From NCBI GenBank assembly GCA_015680685.1, contig MNCI01003602.1, forward strand, positions 366,304-430,303: DNA of 64,000 nucleotides. The letters are read 5' to 3'. The position numbers and the translations under genes are program-made. The notes under the pieces were generated by a model. That model was not told where the DNA came from and searched no databases. It was given only the letters and a program-made list of their open reading frames with translations. This DNA is from Gnetum montanum (lineage: Eukaryota > Streptophyta > Gnetopsida > Gnetales > Gnetaceae). Shown piece by piece: positions 9,300 to 21,447 of this stretch (position 1 is the stretch's first letter; each line of letters begins with the position of its first letter).

Positions 9300-12004
9300 G
9301 TAGATGAATTATTTGTTAGCAAGCATGTTTCCACTCATAGGAATAGAGGTCAACATTTGAACTAGCACATCTCTATGAGCAAGAAAAGTCATAACTAGGT
9401 TGTATAGATTTAATGATGTATTCTTTTTTTTCAAGAACCATTTAACTTGTTTCACTATTGCAAGGAAATTCTTTTCATTGGCTTGTGACTTTTTAACCTT
9501 GTTAGTCTTAATTTCCTTCATTCTTCCTAGAATTTTTGGCTCATGTTTTAATGTATGTGGCTTAGCCTTCTTGCTCATATCAAATTTGTGATTTTCTCTT
9601 ACTTGACTTGTTGATTCAATTTGGGCAATAGAGTTCATAGGTAGAGCTGTTCTTGGTGTACATTTTGGTGGGTTGACTTACTTCTAAGCCTTTTTTTGTT
9701 GGCTACCTTCAATGAGCTTAGTCATTAGTTTGATGACAAGTTATTCTCATCCCCATTGTGGTGGAGATTTCTTGTTAAGTATTGAGTTGTTAGCCACAAT
9801 AGGTAAGCCTTGGTCATAGGTTTCCACAGTTTTGTTTGTGAATGACAAAGGTAACCTAATAATAAATGGTTCCCTAGATTTAGAGGAATAGGTAACATTT
9901 TTCTTAGGTCATGATGTTGATACCACTAAAGGTATAACAAATATAATAAAAGGCTCTTTGGGGCCTAGAGGTGGTGGTACTCATATAAAAAAAGGTGCTC
10001 TAGGCTATAGATTCTAGGATCAAGTGCTAGCTAGTGGTATCTTGATGAAAAATGGTTTCCTAGGAGGATTAGACCATTTGGGTTTCGTGAATGAGTCTAT
10101 GATATAAGTGTTATTGTTGGTGTTTGGAGGGTTGGGCTCATTTAACACTAGCTCACCATAATTGATCATCTTCTAGAGATCATATTTCAATGCTAGAAAA
10201 AAATTGGTATCATGAATAGCTAGTTGATGATCATGGTAAAACCTATCAAGTATAAAGTAATTTGGTAGTTTTGGATTGTCTTTGATTGCTACCATTGGAT
10301 CTTTAGATATCTCAAAAATATGATCATGCCTCTTATGGGCTTGTTCAAACAATTGCTTATGTTGAATATGATTATCTTTAAATAACTATTCTAAAAGTTC
10401 AGAGGGCTTCATAGGCAACTTAGCATACCTAGTCCTATCCATGTGCTTAAAATTTGGTCTTGGCTAGTTGGGAGCATATGAACTAGATGGTTGCGATGGA
10501 TTAAAAGATGTGTTGCATGGTGGAGAATTTTTCTTTTCTAATTATTTTAGCTCTTTTATTACTACAACCATAGTTTTTTGCACTTTTTTGATCTTATTCT
10601 TATCCCTCCTCATGTGTCATAAGCTAGATCATTGCTACCTTCAGTAGCCTCCTTGATGTTCTTAATTGTCAAAAATGCTTGGCTCAATGATCAAGGTTCT
10701 AAGTAGTAAATACTTAACTTGATGAAGTCATTAACTACTTTCTTGAAAATGGCTAACAAGTCAATCTCTGAGATGGGCTTTAGAATCTCATTACCTGTTG
10801 CATTCCATCTCTAAATGAATCTTTAAACTAGTTCAAGTGGTTCCTACTTCACTTTCATAACTTGGTTCAATGTCGTATCAGACTTCAATTTGCATTTGAA
10901 CTAGTTGATAAACTAGGCTATCAAGTCATCAAGAGAGGAAGTATAATCTCTCAGTAATATAAAGTACCAATCAAGATCTTTACTTATCAAATAACATAGA
11001 AAAAATACTTAATATCATGTGAGGCCCCACTTATAGCAAAAAGAACTTAGAACAAAATGTGACAAGATGTGTATTAGGGTCTCCTTCAGCGCTGTATTTG
11101 GTGAAGTTTTGAATAGGCATGCCTGTGGATAATGTTATTTAAGAATGATAGTGCTAATGGGATCATCTTGGTAGAATTGCATAACCTTCACCATTTGTGT
11201 TGTGTTGGTTTTGAATTTTCATAGCTTTTTAGTAAGGTCTTGGATCAATTGAAAGGCTTGGGACTATGACTATAAAATAGGCAACAAAATGAACTATAAG
11301 GATCAAGTTACTATCATTACAGGAGGGTTAAACATGAAAAATTATGTTTACATTAAGATTTAAGGAATAAAGGAAATATTAGACATAAACAATTTATAAA
11401 AGACACGTTGTATTTGTATTCTAGTAGAAGGGATGGAACAAAACTATGAAGGGTTGGAGCATGGAGGAAATATATAGCGAAGGCTAAGGCTCTATATTGA
11501 AATTCATTAAGGTGAATAGTGAAGTAAACAAAGAAGCAAGTTGAGAACTTAGATTTGTGGAGGTTAGAGGGGGAGTTTAGTTTATTTCTAAAATGGAAAA
11601 CATAGAGTTAAACAAAGATACCTCAAGGATGGATTGTTGCAATGGATCTTCTAAGTGGGTATCATTTTCATAATAGGCCCCAAACTAATCCTCATCCTCT
11701 AAATGAAACCCTAAAATAGCTTTTTCACTCACTTTACCATCATCATTTACATTTACCAACTGTGCCAATAAGTACATGTAGAATTCAAATAATTTAATAT
11801 GGTCATATGGTGAAGGGATGGTTTCCTTTCCATCCTTGTTGAATAACTCATATTGATGCTTGGAGTTGAACTCCTTAAGTGGAATTTGTAAACCCACTTG
11901 GATTTTTGTACATATGAAGTTGTAATATTGTTTGTTGGATGTTGGATGTTTACAATTGGGTTCTTAGGGTCATATACACCAACAGATTCCTAGTTCAATG
12001 CCAT
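9300..12004 (-). pseudogene. gag: TAT-B gag
   Basis: Heavily decayed minus-strand gag. Recognisable pieces in order: YNFICTKIQ near 11920; GFHLEDED near 11700; a block ending QFYQDDPI near 11180; a capsid block with TLNQV and NAIL-like residues (about 10870-10780); a KPSELL..QHKQL block near 10370; a degenerate knuckle (RFYHDHQ...HDTNF) near 10250; and a C-terminal block with LYNLVMTF..HRDVLVQMLT (9400-9320). All match TAT-C gag and its linker at 25024-27000. The knuckle has lost its cysteines. Stops occur every 50-100 residues, so this copy has been dead for long. Confidence 0.8.
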
Positions 12005-13394
12005 GAAAACTATGTTATATGGTAGAACAATTAATGCAAAGGGCATAAACTATTTTGGGTTGAGGTATTTGGGTAAACAAGAAAAAGGTTTTAGTGTTTT
12101 AAATAAGTTGTAGCTTGTAGCATATAAGCTTGTAGTTTATAAGCTTGTTTGAGTTCTAATGTATTTAAGATGTAGCGTATAAGACAAGCTTTAGCTTGTA
12201 AGGAATCTAGGTATAAGACAATTTTCAATGTATAAGAGGTCTAGCCTATGAGACAAACTACAACGTATAAGAGTTATAGTGTATCAGAGCTATAGCTTAT
12301 AGTGTATGAGAGTTGTAGCATACAAAAATGCATGTATGAGACTACAATGTATGAAACTGTAGCATAAATAAAGTATAGTGTGTTTATGAAATTAGACAAA
12401 AATTTAACTCAAAAAATATAGAAAACAATGTGAACTATGACTACAATAATAATTTAAAAAAATTTTAGTGTATTCAAACAACATTGAGAAAAATTAAAGA
12501 AGGCTTCAGTGTATATAGGCAAAACTTCATAGAAAATTGCAAGGACATGGAAAATATATGCATATTTAGGTGATCTTGTTGATCACATAGGGACATGGAA
12601 AATATGTTACTAGAGGTGATAAATGAAATAAGCAAAAGAATGCAAATCTAAAGTCCAACATTGAAATAAGAATAGAGAGAAAGTGAAAGAATATGGTTAA
12701 ACAAAAATTGCAAATATTGTAAAAAAAAATAGTTATAAAATAGGTTTAGAGTGGTACAAATTAAGGCTTTTACAACCTCCAAATACATAGAATATAATTT
12801 AAGATCTAGTGCAAGAGGTAGGGTGTGCTATGAACTTGAATCTATGCTTGCCTATTCAATTGATCTATACTTGAATGCTACTAAAAAGTCTTTCTACTGT
12901 TACAAAATTAATGCTAGTAAGATTTCAAAAAAGCTATAAAATTTGTAATGATTATGCCAAAGATATGCTAAAAAGGATCCAAAAATGGCATTAAAATTGG
13001 CCTAAATAGGCCTCCATTTTTTTGTTGTTGTGTTGGTTACATTTCCATGTGTGTTCTAGACCATTACATAGTGTATTTGGATCATTTTCATGGCCCAAAA
13101 CTATAGCGTATGAACCACCAACGTTTTCGACTTTTGGTGCCAAACTTGATAGCATTATTAACTTTTTAGCTTCCATACACTACCATAATAAAATTCATAG
13201 CTGGTGGATCATGAATTTTATTTTACATATTTTAAAAGGATCCAAAATTTATGTTAAAATAGGGCCATAAGGTAGCATTTTTTAAATGGAAATCAATGCA
13301 TTTGTGCTTACTCTTGAATCTAATCAAATTACATGGTAAGAATTTGACTACTAGGCTTCTTGTTTGCAATATGAATTTTTCCTAAGGTGTTTCA
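12005..13394 (-). other. TAT-B leader and probable 5' LTR
   Basis: 12100-12400 is a leader rich in AGCGTATAAG and TAGCTTGTAG words, like the TAT-A leader. On the minus strand, 13394 begins TGAAACACCTTAGG, matching the TAT LTR start at 6247 (TGAAACACCACTAGG). The LTR 3' end and primer-binding site could not be placed, so where LTR gives way to leader (somewhere 12400-13000) is unresolved. No coding sequence is seen. Confidence 0.5.
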
Positions 13395-13650
13395 CATCTC
13401 ATGATTTGTACTCAATGATTTCAAATTTGATTTAATCATTCAATTTCCATTCTTGAACTTAAGATTAGAAGTTAGGATGAAAGTTTATGATTTGGCTTAT
13501 GAGTGACAATCATAAGCATGGAATTTGATTATCTTTGAATTTACTTATTTGATTTCTTAATTATTTCTTTAACTTTCAACCATTCCTCCACAAATATGAC
13601 TTTTGGGTTAGTCATAGATGAGGTAACATTCCTACAACAAAGGTAATCTA
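13395..13650 (+). repeat. fragment of the LTR family that also forms the solo LTR at 56121-57725
   Basis: About 200 bp here (CATTCTTGAACTTAA through the ATAAGCATGG block to CCTACAA) match 57450-57660 in the same order and orientation. It separates TAT-B from the ATH-B gag. Both ends are ragged, so it is a truncated remnant. Confidence 0.65.
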
Positions 13651-15090
13651 GCCCTATAATTTTTGTTGGATCATGCTTCCTCCTTTGAATCATAGAAACA
13701 TACCTCTCTCATGCGAATTGAGTGATTCCTATCATATTCTTCTACATTTTCATGTTTGTTTAGCTCCCCTTCTTATTTTTCCACTTGTTTGATCAAACTT
13801 TGGATTTGATTGCCTTGAATTTTAGAAAGTCTTCCTTTGACATAGATCCTAAGAGTCTCCCTTATTTTGTTTTAGAGCCCACCTATGATGTGGCGAAGCT
13901 ACTCCCTTTAAGAGAATCCATGGCTTGGACATCAATGCAAGAGAGACTAGTACCTACTTAGAGCTACATCCAAGAACTCATGATTTCCTTACTTTCATCC
14001 TTGTATATACTTTCATAAATTGGATACTCTAGAGTAGGTTTGGTACTTATCATTAAACAACTCTAGCATCATACCCCATCTATGAATGGGTTCTCACTCC
14101 AATGACCGATACCAGCTTTCTACTTCTTTGATAAGTATTCTTTAGAATAACTTCAACTTCTTCTAGTTCTTCTCAATGTTCTGTAAGGTGCATGCATCAT
14201 GAAAATCTTATAGATGATGCTATGGATCAACATTATATCCTCCTTCAAATTTGAGGATATTGTTCATATCTAGCCTTTTGATCCCACTATCCTTTTGATG
14301 CCTACTAGGGATTTTGATTTCTTCTAAAACATTCAACATGTTCCTATTGGTTAGCAATGGTTCATCATTATCATCACATCCATAGTGTCTCCCATTATGA
14401 CCATGCCTCCCATGATGAGTTTTGATATCCCTCCTTTCCCAATGATGCTCTTCCTCCTCTCTGTGTTAACTCTCATCATAGTTCTTATCATCATGGTGGA
14501 ACCACATATCATCTTCATCTCAATCCCAATCACCCCTATCTCTATCTCTTTCATAGCTCTTCTTGTAAAATTTGATAATGATGAGGATGGTGAAGTTGTA
14601 GGACTATGGGAATGATGCCTTTTAGTTCTTCTCTTTTGGTCTTTGGCTTGATCATTTTCCTTATCTTTATCCTTCTCTTTATCACTCTCTTTGTCCTTGG
14701 ATGAATGATTAGGATACTTATCTTTTAAGGTTCTTTGACCTTTGAACTTTATCTTCCCTTCACCAAATTTCTTCAAGGTTAATTACAACCATTGGTGGAG
14801 GGTTTCCTCCTTAAAGAAAGGAGGAGAATTCATGTATTGAGAGTGCCTAGAAAAGAAATCCTCACCCTCTTTATGTAACTATGGGAATAATGATGGTGGG
14901 ACTCATTTTCCTTTGGAGGCTTCATAGTAGGCCTGAATGCATTTGTCTTTCCAAAGCTACATTTTTGTAGCTTGATAGTCCCTAAAGACTTGTTTCATGA
15001 TTTTATACTCATGCCCTACTGTTTCAATGCCCAGTCTCATGAGTTGAACCACGAACATGGTGGGAATGGATCAATCAAGAGCTAACTCTA
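13651..15090 (-). pseudogene. gag: ATH-B gag fragment
   Basis: Minus-strand gag of the ATH family. In order: RLGIE..VGHEYK near 15040; a charged Lys/Asp/Glu-rich and Ser-rich linker (14776-14560); IKIPSRHQKDS near 14310; the capsid core with TLQNIE, KLKLF, EVESWYRSLE and FNDKYQTYS (14200-14060); and LLHC..HGFS (about 13930). Each block has a counterpart in ATH-C gag. Stops replace Trp and Gln codons present in ATH-C. The N-terminal end is missing at about 15090 and the C-terminus is cut at about 13650 by the LTR fragment. Confidence 0.8.
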
Positions 15091-17200
15091 TGATTGAAAG
15101 GTGCTATAAATGTGAGGATTACATGCATTTATATAGGCAAAAACTACATTAGTATTGACATATCTACATCTACACATCCTAGAATACATTGATGGGGATA
15201 CATCAATAGGGTTGCATCAATGAAGCCTATATTATTTATGTTTCTTTACAAACCTAAAGTATAAACTTAAATGACTATATCAAAAATAATAAAATATTTT
15301 CAAATTGATATCTAAATATCTTAAAATCATTATATGCTCATATAGCTATTAAAATGTCAATTGTTATTGATTTCTAGTTTTTAGGTGTTTTGGAAGCTCT
15401 TAAAATGTCATTTTTTGTCATTTTCATAATCTTTTATTGCATAGAGGCCAAGGGTCACTTTATAAAAATTTCTCAATTTTTCAAGATAAATCCAAAAATA
15501 TAATTAAATATTTATAATTATAGACTAGCAAGTATGCCTTGTGATCTACATTGATGTGCTAATCAACTTTGCCTTTTAGCTTGATGTCATTTGAAGTTAT
15601 CTCATGGGTTAAAACTCAAAAAAAAAAAAAAATAGTTAGAAGCCCTCATTCTATAGCTAAATTATAGCAGAATTCAAAATAAAGGCAATGCATGGCTAAA
15701 CTTGATCAAAACCTTAACTAACATCCCATGCATGATAGCAAATTTGAGAAATAGTCAAATTGTAGAAAACAATATTAAAACATTCATATCTATGCAATAA
15801 AAAAGTCAACAAATAATTATTGAATAAATAAAATCAACCAACAAAATGTGTACTAACACAAAACCAAAACCCAAAAAAGAAAAAACACAAAATTATCCTA
15901 CCTGAAATGGAATTTTTTATAACAAAAGTATTTCTATGAGTCTTTTATCTCCCTAACACGCTCCAAATCCTAGGTAAAATGATGAATCAACAATTGGATC
16001 TAAAAAAACATTTGAAGAAAGATATGAAAATAGAGCTTACTGTAGGTCTTGATTGATAGCACAAATCTAGATCTAGCTCTCTCTCCAATCCAAAAGAATC
16101 TCCCTCTCTTTATCTATCTTTTAGATGTTATCAAGGCAAGCCAAAAGGATTCTCTCTCATGAAATAGCAATCCAGCTTATATTTTAGCAATGGTTTCATA
16201 ACATTAGGAAAGGAAGCTCTCAAGTGCAAAAACTAAATTTAAAAAATTATAATTCTAAAACAGTTTTTAAATCCTTTATCTAACATGGTTTGGTATCCAA
16301 CACTAGCCCAATGATGTCTCCAATGAGAAAGTTAATGATTAAGTCTAACCCCAAGTTGATAGCTATGTCTAAACCCAAATCAATAATAAGGTCAAAGGTC
16401 AAAAGCTAGCTAAAGGAAGGCTATCATGAGATCCTCTAAAGCATAAGCTAAAAATTTTAAACATAAAATATAAAATATAAAAATATAAATTTCCTAAACA
16501 AATCATACCAAAAACCATAGTACCTCATATGCTAATGACTCATTAAGTGCATGAGACCTACTAAATCAAAACTCCAACAAAAGGATTTAGTGAGCATGTG
16601 CTAAATTAAAAGCTAATCCAAAATAACAAAAATATTAACAAATAATAAAATCTAAAAATCTAAAAGTTTAAAAATACTACCACATAAGAAAAGTATTAAA
16701 AATAATTAAAATTAAAAAGGATCAAAAGAGGAAAACCAAACCTTATAATATTTTAATAGTAAAAGACCAATAAAAAGAACATAGCTAAGTACGTAGCTCA
16801 CATCAAATATAAACACTTAGTCAATATAATATAGGGTCAATAAGCATAGACATAATTTAGTAAATAATATGTTAAACATTCAAACCGTAAACATACTAAG
16901 ACATAAGAGGTGTTTAGAGTGTTACAGTTACCTTGTATCATCACTTTGATTAAGGTTAAAATCTCAAAAGCTATGATACCAAGAGAATAGTTGATTTGGA
17001 CTATCAAGAAAGAATGCATGATTATAAGCTTAAGCTAAAATTAGGTTAAAACTCTAGGATTCACAAAAAAATGACTTGCACTAGGGTTAAATAGAATTAA
17101 GAAAGAAGATCCAACAATATTAGATATTGTGTCCATCATAGTGTTGGGTTGTTGCTCCATGCCTTAATTTATCAAGGCATAAACACTTCCTCTACATCCT
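15091..17200. other. unresolved AT-rich stretch
   Basis: No coding similarity could be recognised on either strand. Possible LTR pieces: on the minus strand TGTAACACTCTAAACACC begins at about 16926, a usual LTR start, and TTGGTATCATAGC at 16969-16982 resembles an initiator-tRNA-Met primer-binding site (TGGTATCAGAGC). Their order is not that of one normal element, so no element is called. A run of 15 A lies near 15617. Confidence 0.35.
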
Positions 17201-17740
17201 AAATCTTTATTCTAAATAATCTTCTTATTCTCTGAGTTGGTTGCTCCATCAATCTTATTCTCTATTTATTTATTGGAATACTCCCACTATTTATGTCTAA
17301 GTTACCGCATGAATGTAGTTCAAGCACTTATTTCTATAGTGTCTAAACTACTTACAAGCATGAAACATAGCCATAGGATTCAAAGGCATACTTTAGTAGG
17401 GATCCTAGATTTTTTAGAATCTTATGCTTGTTCATAGATTAGTTCTTCTATTACCATGATCTTATTTCTTCTTCTTACCCAAATCTATGTTTTGTTTTAT
17501 CAATAGAGTCTTAGTATGCACTAACTCATACCTAGTTAATCCAAGGAACACCAAACCTATGTGGATAAGTTCAATCATTCCATCAATACAGCAATTAGTC
17601 ATCTCATCCACATCATCTTGTAGTTGGGAATCACAATGCATCAATTAAATAAACTTCTTATTATACTTAGAAATAGTGAAACCATCTTGCTTCAAGTTAG
17701 ATACTTCTTTAGCCTTCATCCTACTAAACTCATTAGATAC
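17201..17740 (-). pseudogene. gag: chromovirus-like gag, distal part
   Basis: On the minus strand from 17740: NEFSRMKAKEVSNLKQ followed by ISKYNKKF, the classical plant gypsy gag block (usually EFxxMKxxEFxxLxQ...VxEYxxKFxxL). A stop then a block with CIDGM and GLTRYEL follow, fading beyond about 17460. The N-terminal half is not next door. It lies at 31000-31279 on the plus strand, across the ATH-C insertion. The codon interrupted at the target duplication continues in frame there. Confidence 0.75.
17736..17740. repeat. target-site duplication GATAC, left copy of ATH-C
   Basis: GATAC immediately precedes the ATH-C 5' LTR (TG at 17741). The partner copy is GTATC on the plus strand at 31275-31279, which reads GATAC on the minus strand next to the 3' LTR end. 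Confidence 0.8.
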
Positions 17741-18426
17741 TGACCCTTAGCCAAACTATACCAGTTTTACCATTCCAAAGTTAGAATAATTTCCATGTGC
17801 CCGCAGTAGGAGCCTCAAAGTGAACGGATCTTTATTCGAGCAAATTGTACCAAAGCACACATTTGTGTATGACAATAAAGAAGAACTTTCTAATAAACCT
17901 TGCAACATGTGGACTAAGCTAAATAGGATTTAATTATTGTTAAATGTTTAAATTCTTTCTTAGTTAATTAAATCTCTCTCAACACTTGACTCTCATAGTT
18001 AAGTGCATTCAGTACAACCGCTTCGAGCACGTGTGTAATGCTTGGTAACCTAGTAACGAATAGTGTTTGGTAATCCCAGCAACGTTGCACTGGTTCAGGA
18101 TGTGTGCAGTAAGTGGGAATGAATACTGGTGCTAGGAAAATTAGAACTTAGTTAGTGAATAGTTAATATAAGTTAGTCACTTAGTCTCTTCACTCTCTCC
18201 CTATTAGCATAGGCGTTAAAAAGATAAAAGATATAAAACTCACATACCTCAAACTTACTTAACCATACAACCGTGATAATACAAGTAAGTTTGGGAGGAC
18301 AACGATTGATTAACCTTAAGTGTTCCATTAATGCGTGTAAGCACTTAGTCCTTGGAGTTCAACCGGATCACATGTGAGATGCTCATATTCATATGGTTGA
18401 GTGTAGGAGTACCTCGCCATTCATCA
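17741..18426 (+). repeat. 5' LTR of ATH-C, promoter part deleted (686 bp)
   Basis: It begins TGA at the target duplication, then jumps to CCCTTAGCC, the position reached only about 115 bp into the 3' copy (31963 on the minus strand). From there both copies run in parallel to the shared end CATCA (684 versus 679 bp). The missing piece holds the GATATC sites and the TATA box (CTATAAATAAG at about 32000 in the 3' copy), so this 5' LTR lacks its promoter. Confidence 0.85.
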
Positions 18427-18445
18427 TTGGCACTATTACCAAGGA
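18427..18445 (+). promoter_or_regulatory. ATH-C primer-binding site, decayed tRNA-Asp type
   Basis: TTGGCACTATTACCAAGGA directly follows the LTR. It is the ATH-A site (TTGGTGCCATTGCCGGGGA) with mainly G-to-A and C-to-T changes, then the shared GACTTAGT / GACTAAGT and TTTGTGCGC. Confidence 0.8.
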
Positions 18446-18542
18446 CTTAGTTGTTTGTGCGCTATGTAGAACATAGGAAATCATCCACATTGTTGGGAAG
18501 CTAGAACGAACCCTTAGGATTAATCAAGAAAAAAATAAGATA

Positions 18543-20525
18543 ATGGTAGATAGCACACTGAATAAGATAAAAATGTCTTCTTCTTCGCACAAAAGCACTT
18601 CACTGCCTAGGAACAACACTAGAGAAAGTCGACGATACAACATAAGTGACCTAGATCTGCCAATTCCTCAACAATTTTATGTGGTATATGTTCATCACAA
18701 TGAATATGTACCCAACTTTACCTTTATTCTCCATCAAGATGAACAACTACGTTGGAGAGACTTGGAGGGCAACATAGTGTTCCCTCCAGATTGAGTAGTC
18801 CCTAACATGCTCCTTTGTGATCTTGCATGAATAGGCATGTCACAATTATATGCAAAGTACGTTGCATGTGGTTTTGACACAAGGGATTACCAACCCACAG
18901 AAGTGCAACATCATAGGGACTTGCGACAGGAGAGTTACCACACATCGTTGAAGGGCAAAGGCCCTTGTAATGCTTTACCCATCATAAGTGAAATTAAGGG
19001 TGGTGAACCTATTTCAATAGGTTCCCCACAAAACAATGTTCCCCCTCCTAATGATGGTGAGGAGGTGGTGTATCAGAACCTTCACTCCATGATTCACAAT
19101 CCTAGTTCTAATCCCCACGAACACCAAGTGTTCAATGAGGAAACACAAACACATGATAAGGGCAAGCATTCTGATCGTCATCACGATCAAGGCTGATACC
19201 ACCGAAGAGAAGGTAGGAAACATCATCATGATGATGGTTCTCCTTCTTCTTCACCTTCATCATCACATTCACCCTCTCCTTTAGTATGAGGATGCAGTCA
19301 TAAGGAACCTAACTAAGAGGATAAGGGTAAACAGAGTGAGAAACCTTGATGAGAGAGTCAAGAGTGAGGACGAAGGCACTTGAAAGAGTCAAGGCATGGA
19401 AGAAGGAAAAGTAGGGAACCACATAGACATCACATACACTATGAAAGAAATGACCACGAAGAACCCCTACTTGCAACCTGAAGCATGTTAGACATCATGG
19501 AGATTGTTAGAATTCCTACAAGGCACCAAAAAGATAGCAGGATCAAGAGATTGGATATGAATAACATCTCATAAATTGAGGGGGGATACAACGTTGATCC
19601 TTAGAACCACTTACAAGCATTTCATGATGCATGTGCCTTGCAGAACATTGAGAACGAGTGGCAAAAATTAAAGTTGTTCCCCAAGACACTAGTAAAGGAA
19701 GCGGAAAGCTGGTATCGGCCCTTAGAACTGGAAACCATTAGGAGGTGGAGTACGATGCTAGAAATGTTTAATGATAAGTATCAAACGTACTCCTAAGTGT
19801 CCAACCTATGAAAAAAAATCCAAGGATGGAAGCAGAGAAATCATGAATCCTTGGATGCTGCCATGGATCGATATTATGCATTGTTACATTGTTGCTCGGG
19901 CCATGGTTATTCACAACAGGATCAACTACGCCATCTCGTAGATGGACTTAGGCATGAAACCAGGAGAACCCTTGGAACATATGCCCAAGGGAGATTATCA
20001 GAGCTTAGGTCCCATCAAGTTCATAGATTGTTGGAGCAAGTAGCTAAGGAAGAATAAGAGCTATGTAAGAGAGAAAGTGCAAAAGAGTACAACCGCGATC
20101 CTTCCCTCTGAAAAAGGGGAGTGAGATTCTGTGAGGAGGAGGAAGAGTCACCACTCAAAGAGCTGGTGCATAGGAAAACCTTGCCGCTACAAAAATTAAT
20201 AACTAAAGTGTTAGCCAAGGTAGACCAAATGTGGGACTCCTTAGATAGTAAATTTGGAACCGTTCTCAAAATTGTAGAGGAGTCTAAGGAGCGAGGTAGT
20301 GACTATGATAAAAAGAAAAAGAGGGATTTGGACCATGCACGTAACAAAGGTAAGGGTAAAATGGTCATCATCGAAGAGGTTGTGGATTCTGATATAGACT
20401 ATGATGGTGGATGTGAGATATGCCAGTATGACCATCCTAAGGAATGTTGCCCAATAATCTCACATCTGCAAGAGTTTGGGGTGTATGCACTTAACCCACA
20501 ACTTAACAAATGGCAAGCACCCTGA
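18543..20525 (+). pseudogene. gag: ATH-C gag
   Basis: Athila-like gag. It opens at ATG 18543, with an intact first frame to 18794 (ILHQDEQLRWRDLEGNIV near the end). A second open piece covers 18837-19196 with an acidic/His-rich linker. The capsid core (about 19590-19800) shows CALQNIENEWQKLKLFPK, EAESWYRPLE and FNDKYQTYS, followed by RYYALLHCC and LRHETRRTLG (19870-19980). The C-terminal part (20121-20525) ends in a knuckle-like CEIC..DHPKEC near 20415. At least six stops and shifts separate these pieces, so it is a pseudogene. ATH-B gag is a close homologue. Assembly role is established for the family. Confidence 0.9.
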
Positions 20526-21447
20526 TGGTTACCTTATCCCCAAGGTAACTTGAGGTAGTTCCACCAACCATTAACATATTATCCAAGTGGAACTCTGTCA
20601 CAACCTATTGAGCAACACCAAGAATGGCAATACCCATGGTAGTGGGGGATGCCACTACCAAGGCAACAATACCCTTACCGAAAATCAGATCCATATGGCT
20701 ACCACGTGGAGTAGCCAATCTCTTCATGTGACTTTGTTGGTCACATGACACCAGAACATCCCTACCAAGCTCAGGAGTATTATAGGACTCCTTCTCCTAG
20801 GAGAGACAACCCATAGACATACCATCCTCCAAACCCATCCACAACTCTCACACTAATAGCTCCATTACCACATGCTCCAACAATGCAAGAGGAACTCCCC
20901 ACTCAACCGTAGCAATGCAATGCTATGAGAGCTGTGAACCTTCAACCCGCTGCTGGTTCTAACAACCATACAAGGAGAAGACCTTTCTTCAGGACCAACA
21001 ATCCAACCAAGCTCTCACAACCACAAGCAGTTGAGCCTCCGAATGCTCCTCCATCAAATAAGGCTTCAGAGCTCCCTTTAAACCAAAAATAGAGCTCAAC
21101 ACACACGGTTATGTTAACACATGCTGTCACTGACTAGATTAAGGAGGGGCACCTTCCTAAGAAATTATCTGATCCTGTAAGCCCTTTAATCTATCTCCAA
21201 GTCGTGGGGAATGAACCATGTAAAGCTCTTCTAGACTAAAGTTTCGGAGTCAACTTAATATCACAAGAGATGTATAAAGCCTGGAACCTGCCTCCAGAAA
21301 AGAAGAGCAATATTTTCTTAGAGCTAGCTAACCAGTCCATCACTGTTCCCTTGGGACTGGTGGAGGACATCATTACCACTATGTGTGGGTGGTCATACCC
21401 AGCTGATTTCCTAGTGATACAAGTAGACAATGACAAAGGAAACTTTC
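20526..21447 (+). pseudogene. ATH-C protease, proximal half
   Basis: A Pro/Gln-rich linker (20526-21120) leads to a retropepsin fold. CKALLD near 21225 is the active-site strand (normally LLDSGA, here followed by a stop and SFG). VNLIS, MYKAWNLPP, then LANQSITVPLGLVEDI and YPADFLVIQ (21250-21425) follow. The frame is cut at 21447 by the TAT-C LTR after the codons for GNF. The continuing residues (PIIMGRAWL...) are at 34219 downward on the minus strand, in the same phase. Confidence 0.85.
21443..21447. repeat. target-site duplication CTTTC, left copy of TAT-C
   Basis: CTTTC lies directly before the TAT-C 5' LTR. The partner is GAAAG at 34220-34224 on the plus strand, that is CTTTC on the minus strand, directly after the 3' LTR end. 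Confidence 0.85.

Noticed and set aside
13105-13140. Plus-strand CCAACGTTTTC followed by TTTTGGTGCCAAA, resembling a TAT LTR end plus primer-binding site
   Set aside because: It lies inside what reads as a minus-strand LTR start region, the AGAAGGAGGG block is missing, and no plus-strand leader or gag follows.
14351-14776. A 141-residue Lys/Asp then Met-rich minus-strand frame as a separate gene
   Set aside because: The first half is the charged linker of ATH-B gag; the Met/Ile-rich second half is a frameshifted reading of the same gag.
16969-16982. Minus-strand TTGGTATCATAGC as an initiator-tRNA primer-binding site of a further element
   Set aside because: No LTR end directly precedes it, an LTR-like start follows only 40 bases later, and no gag follows; kept only as a note in the unresolved stretch.
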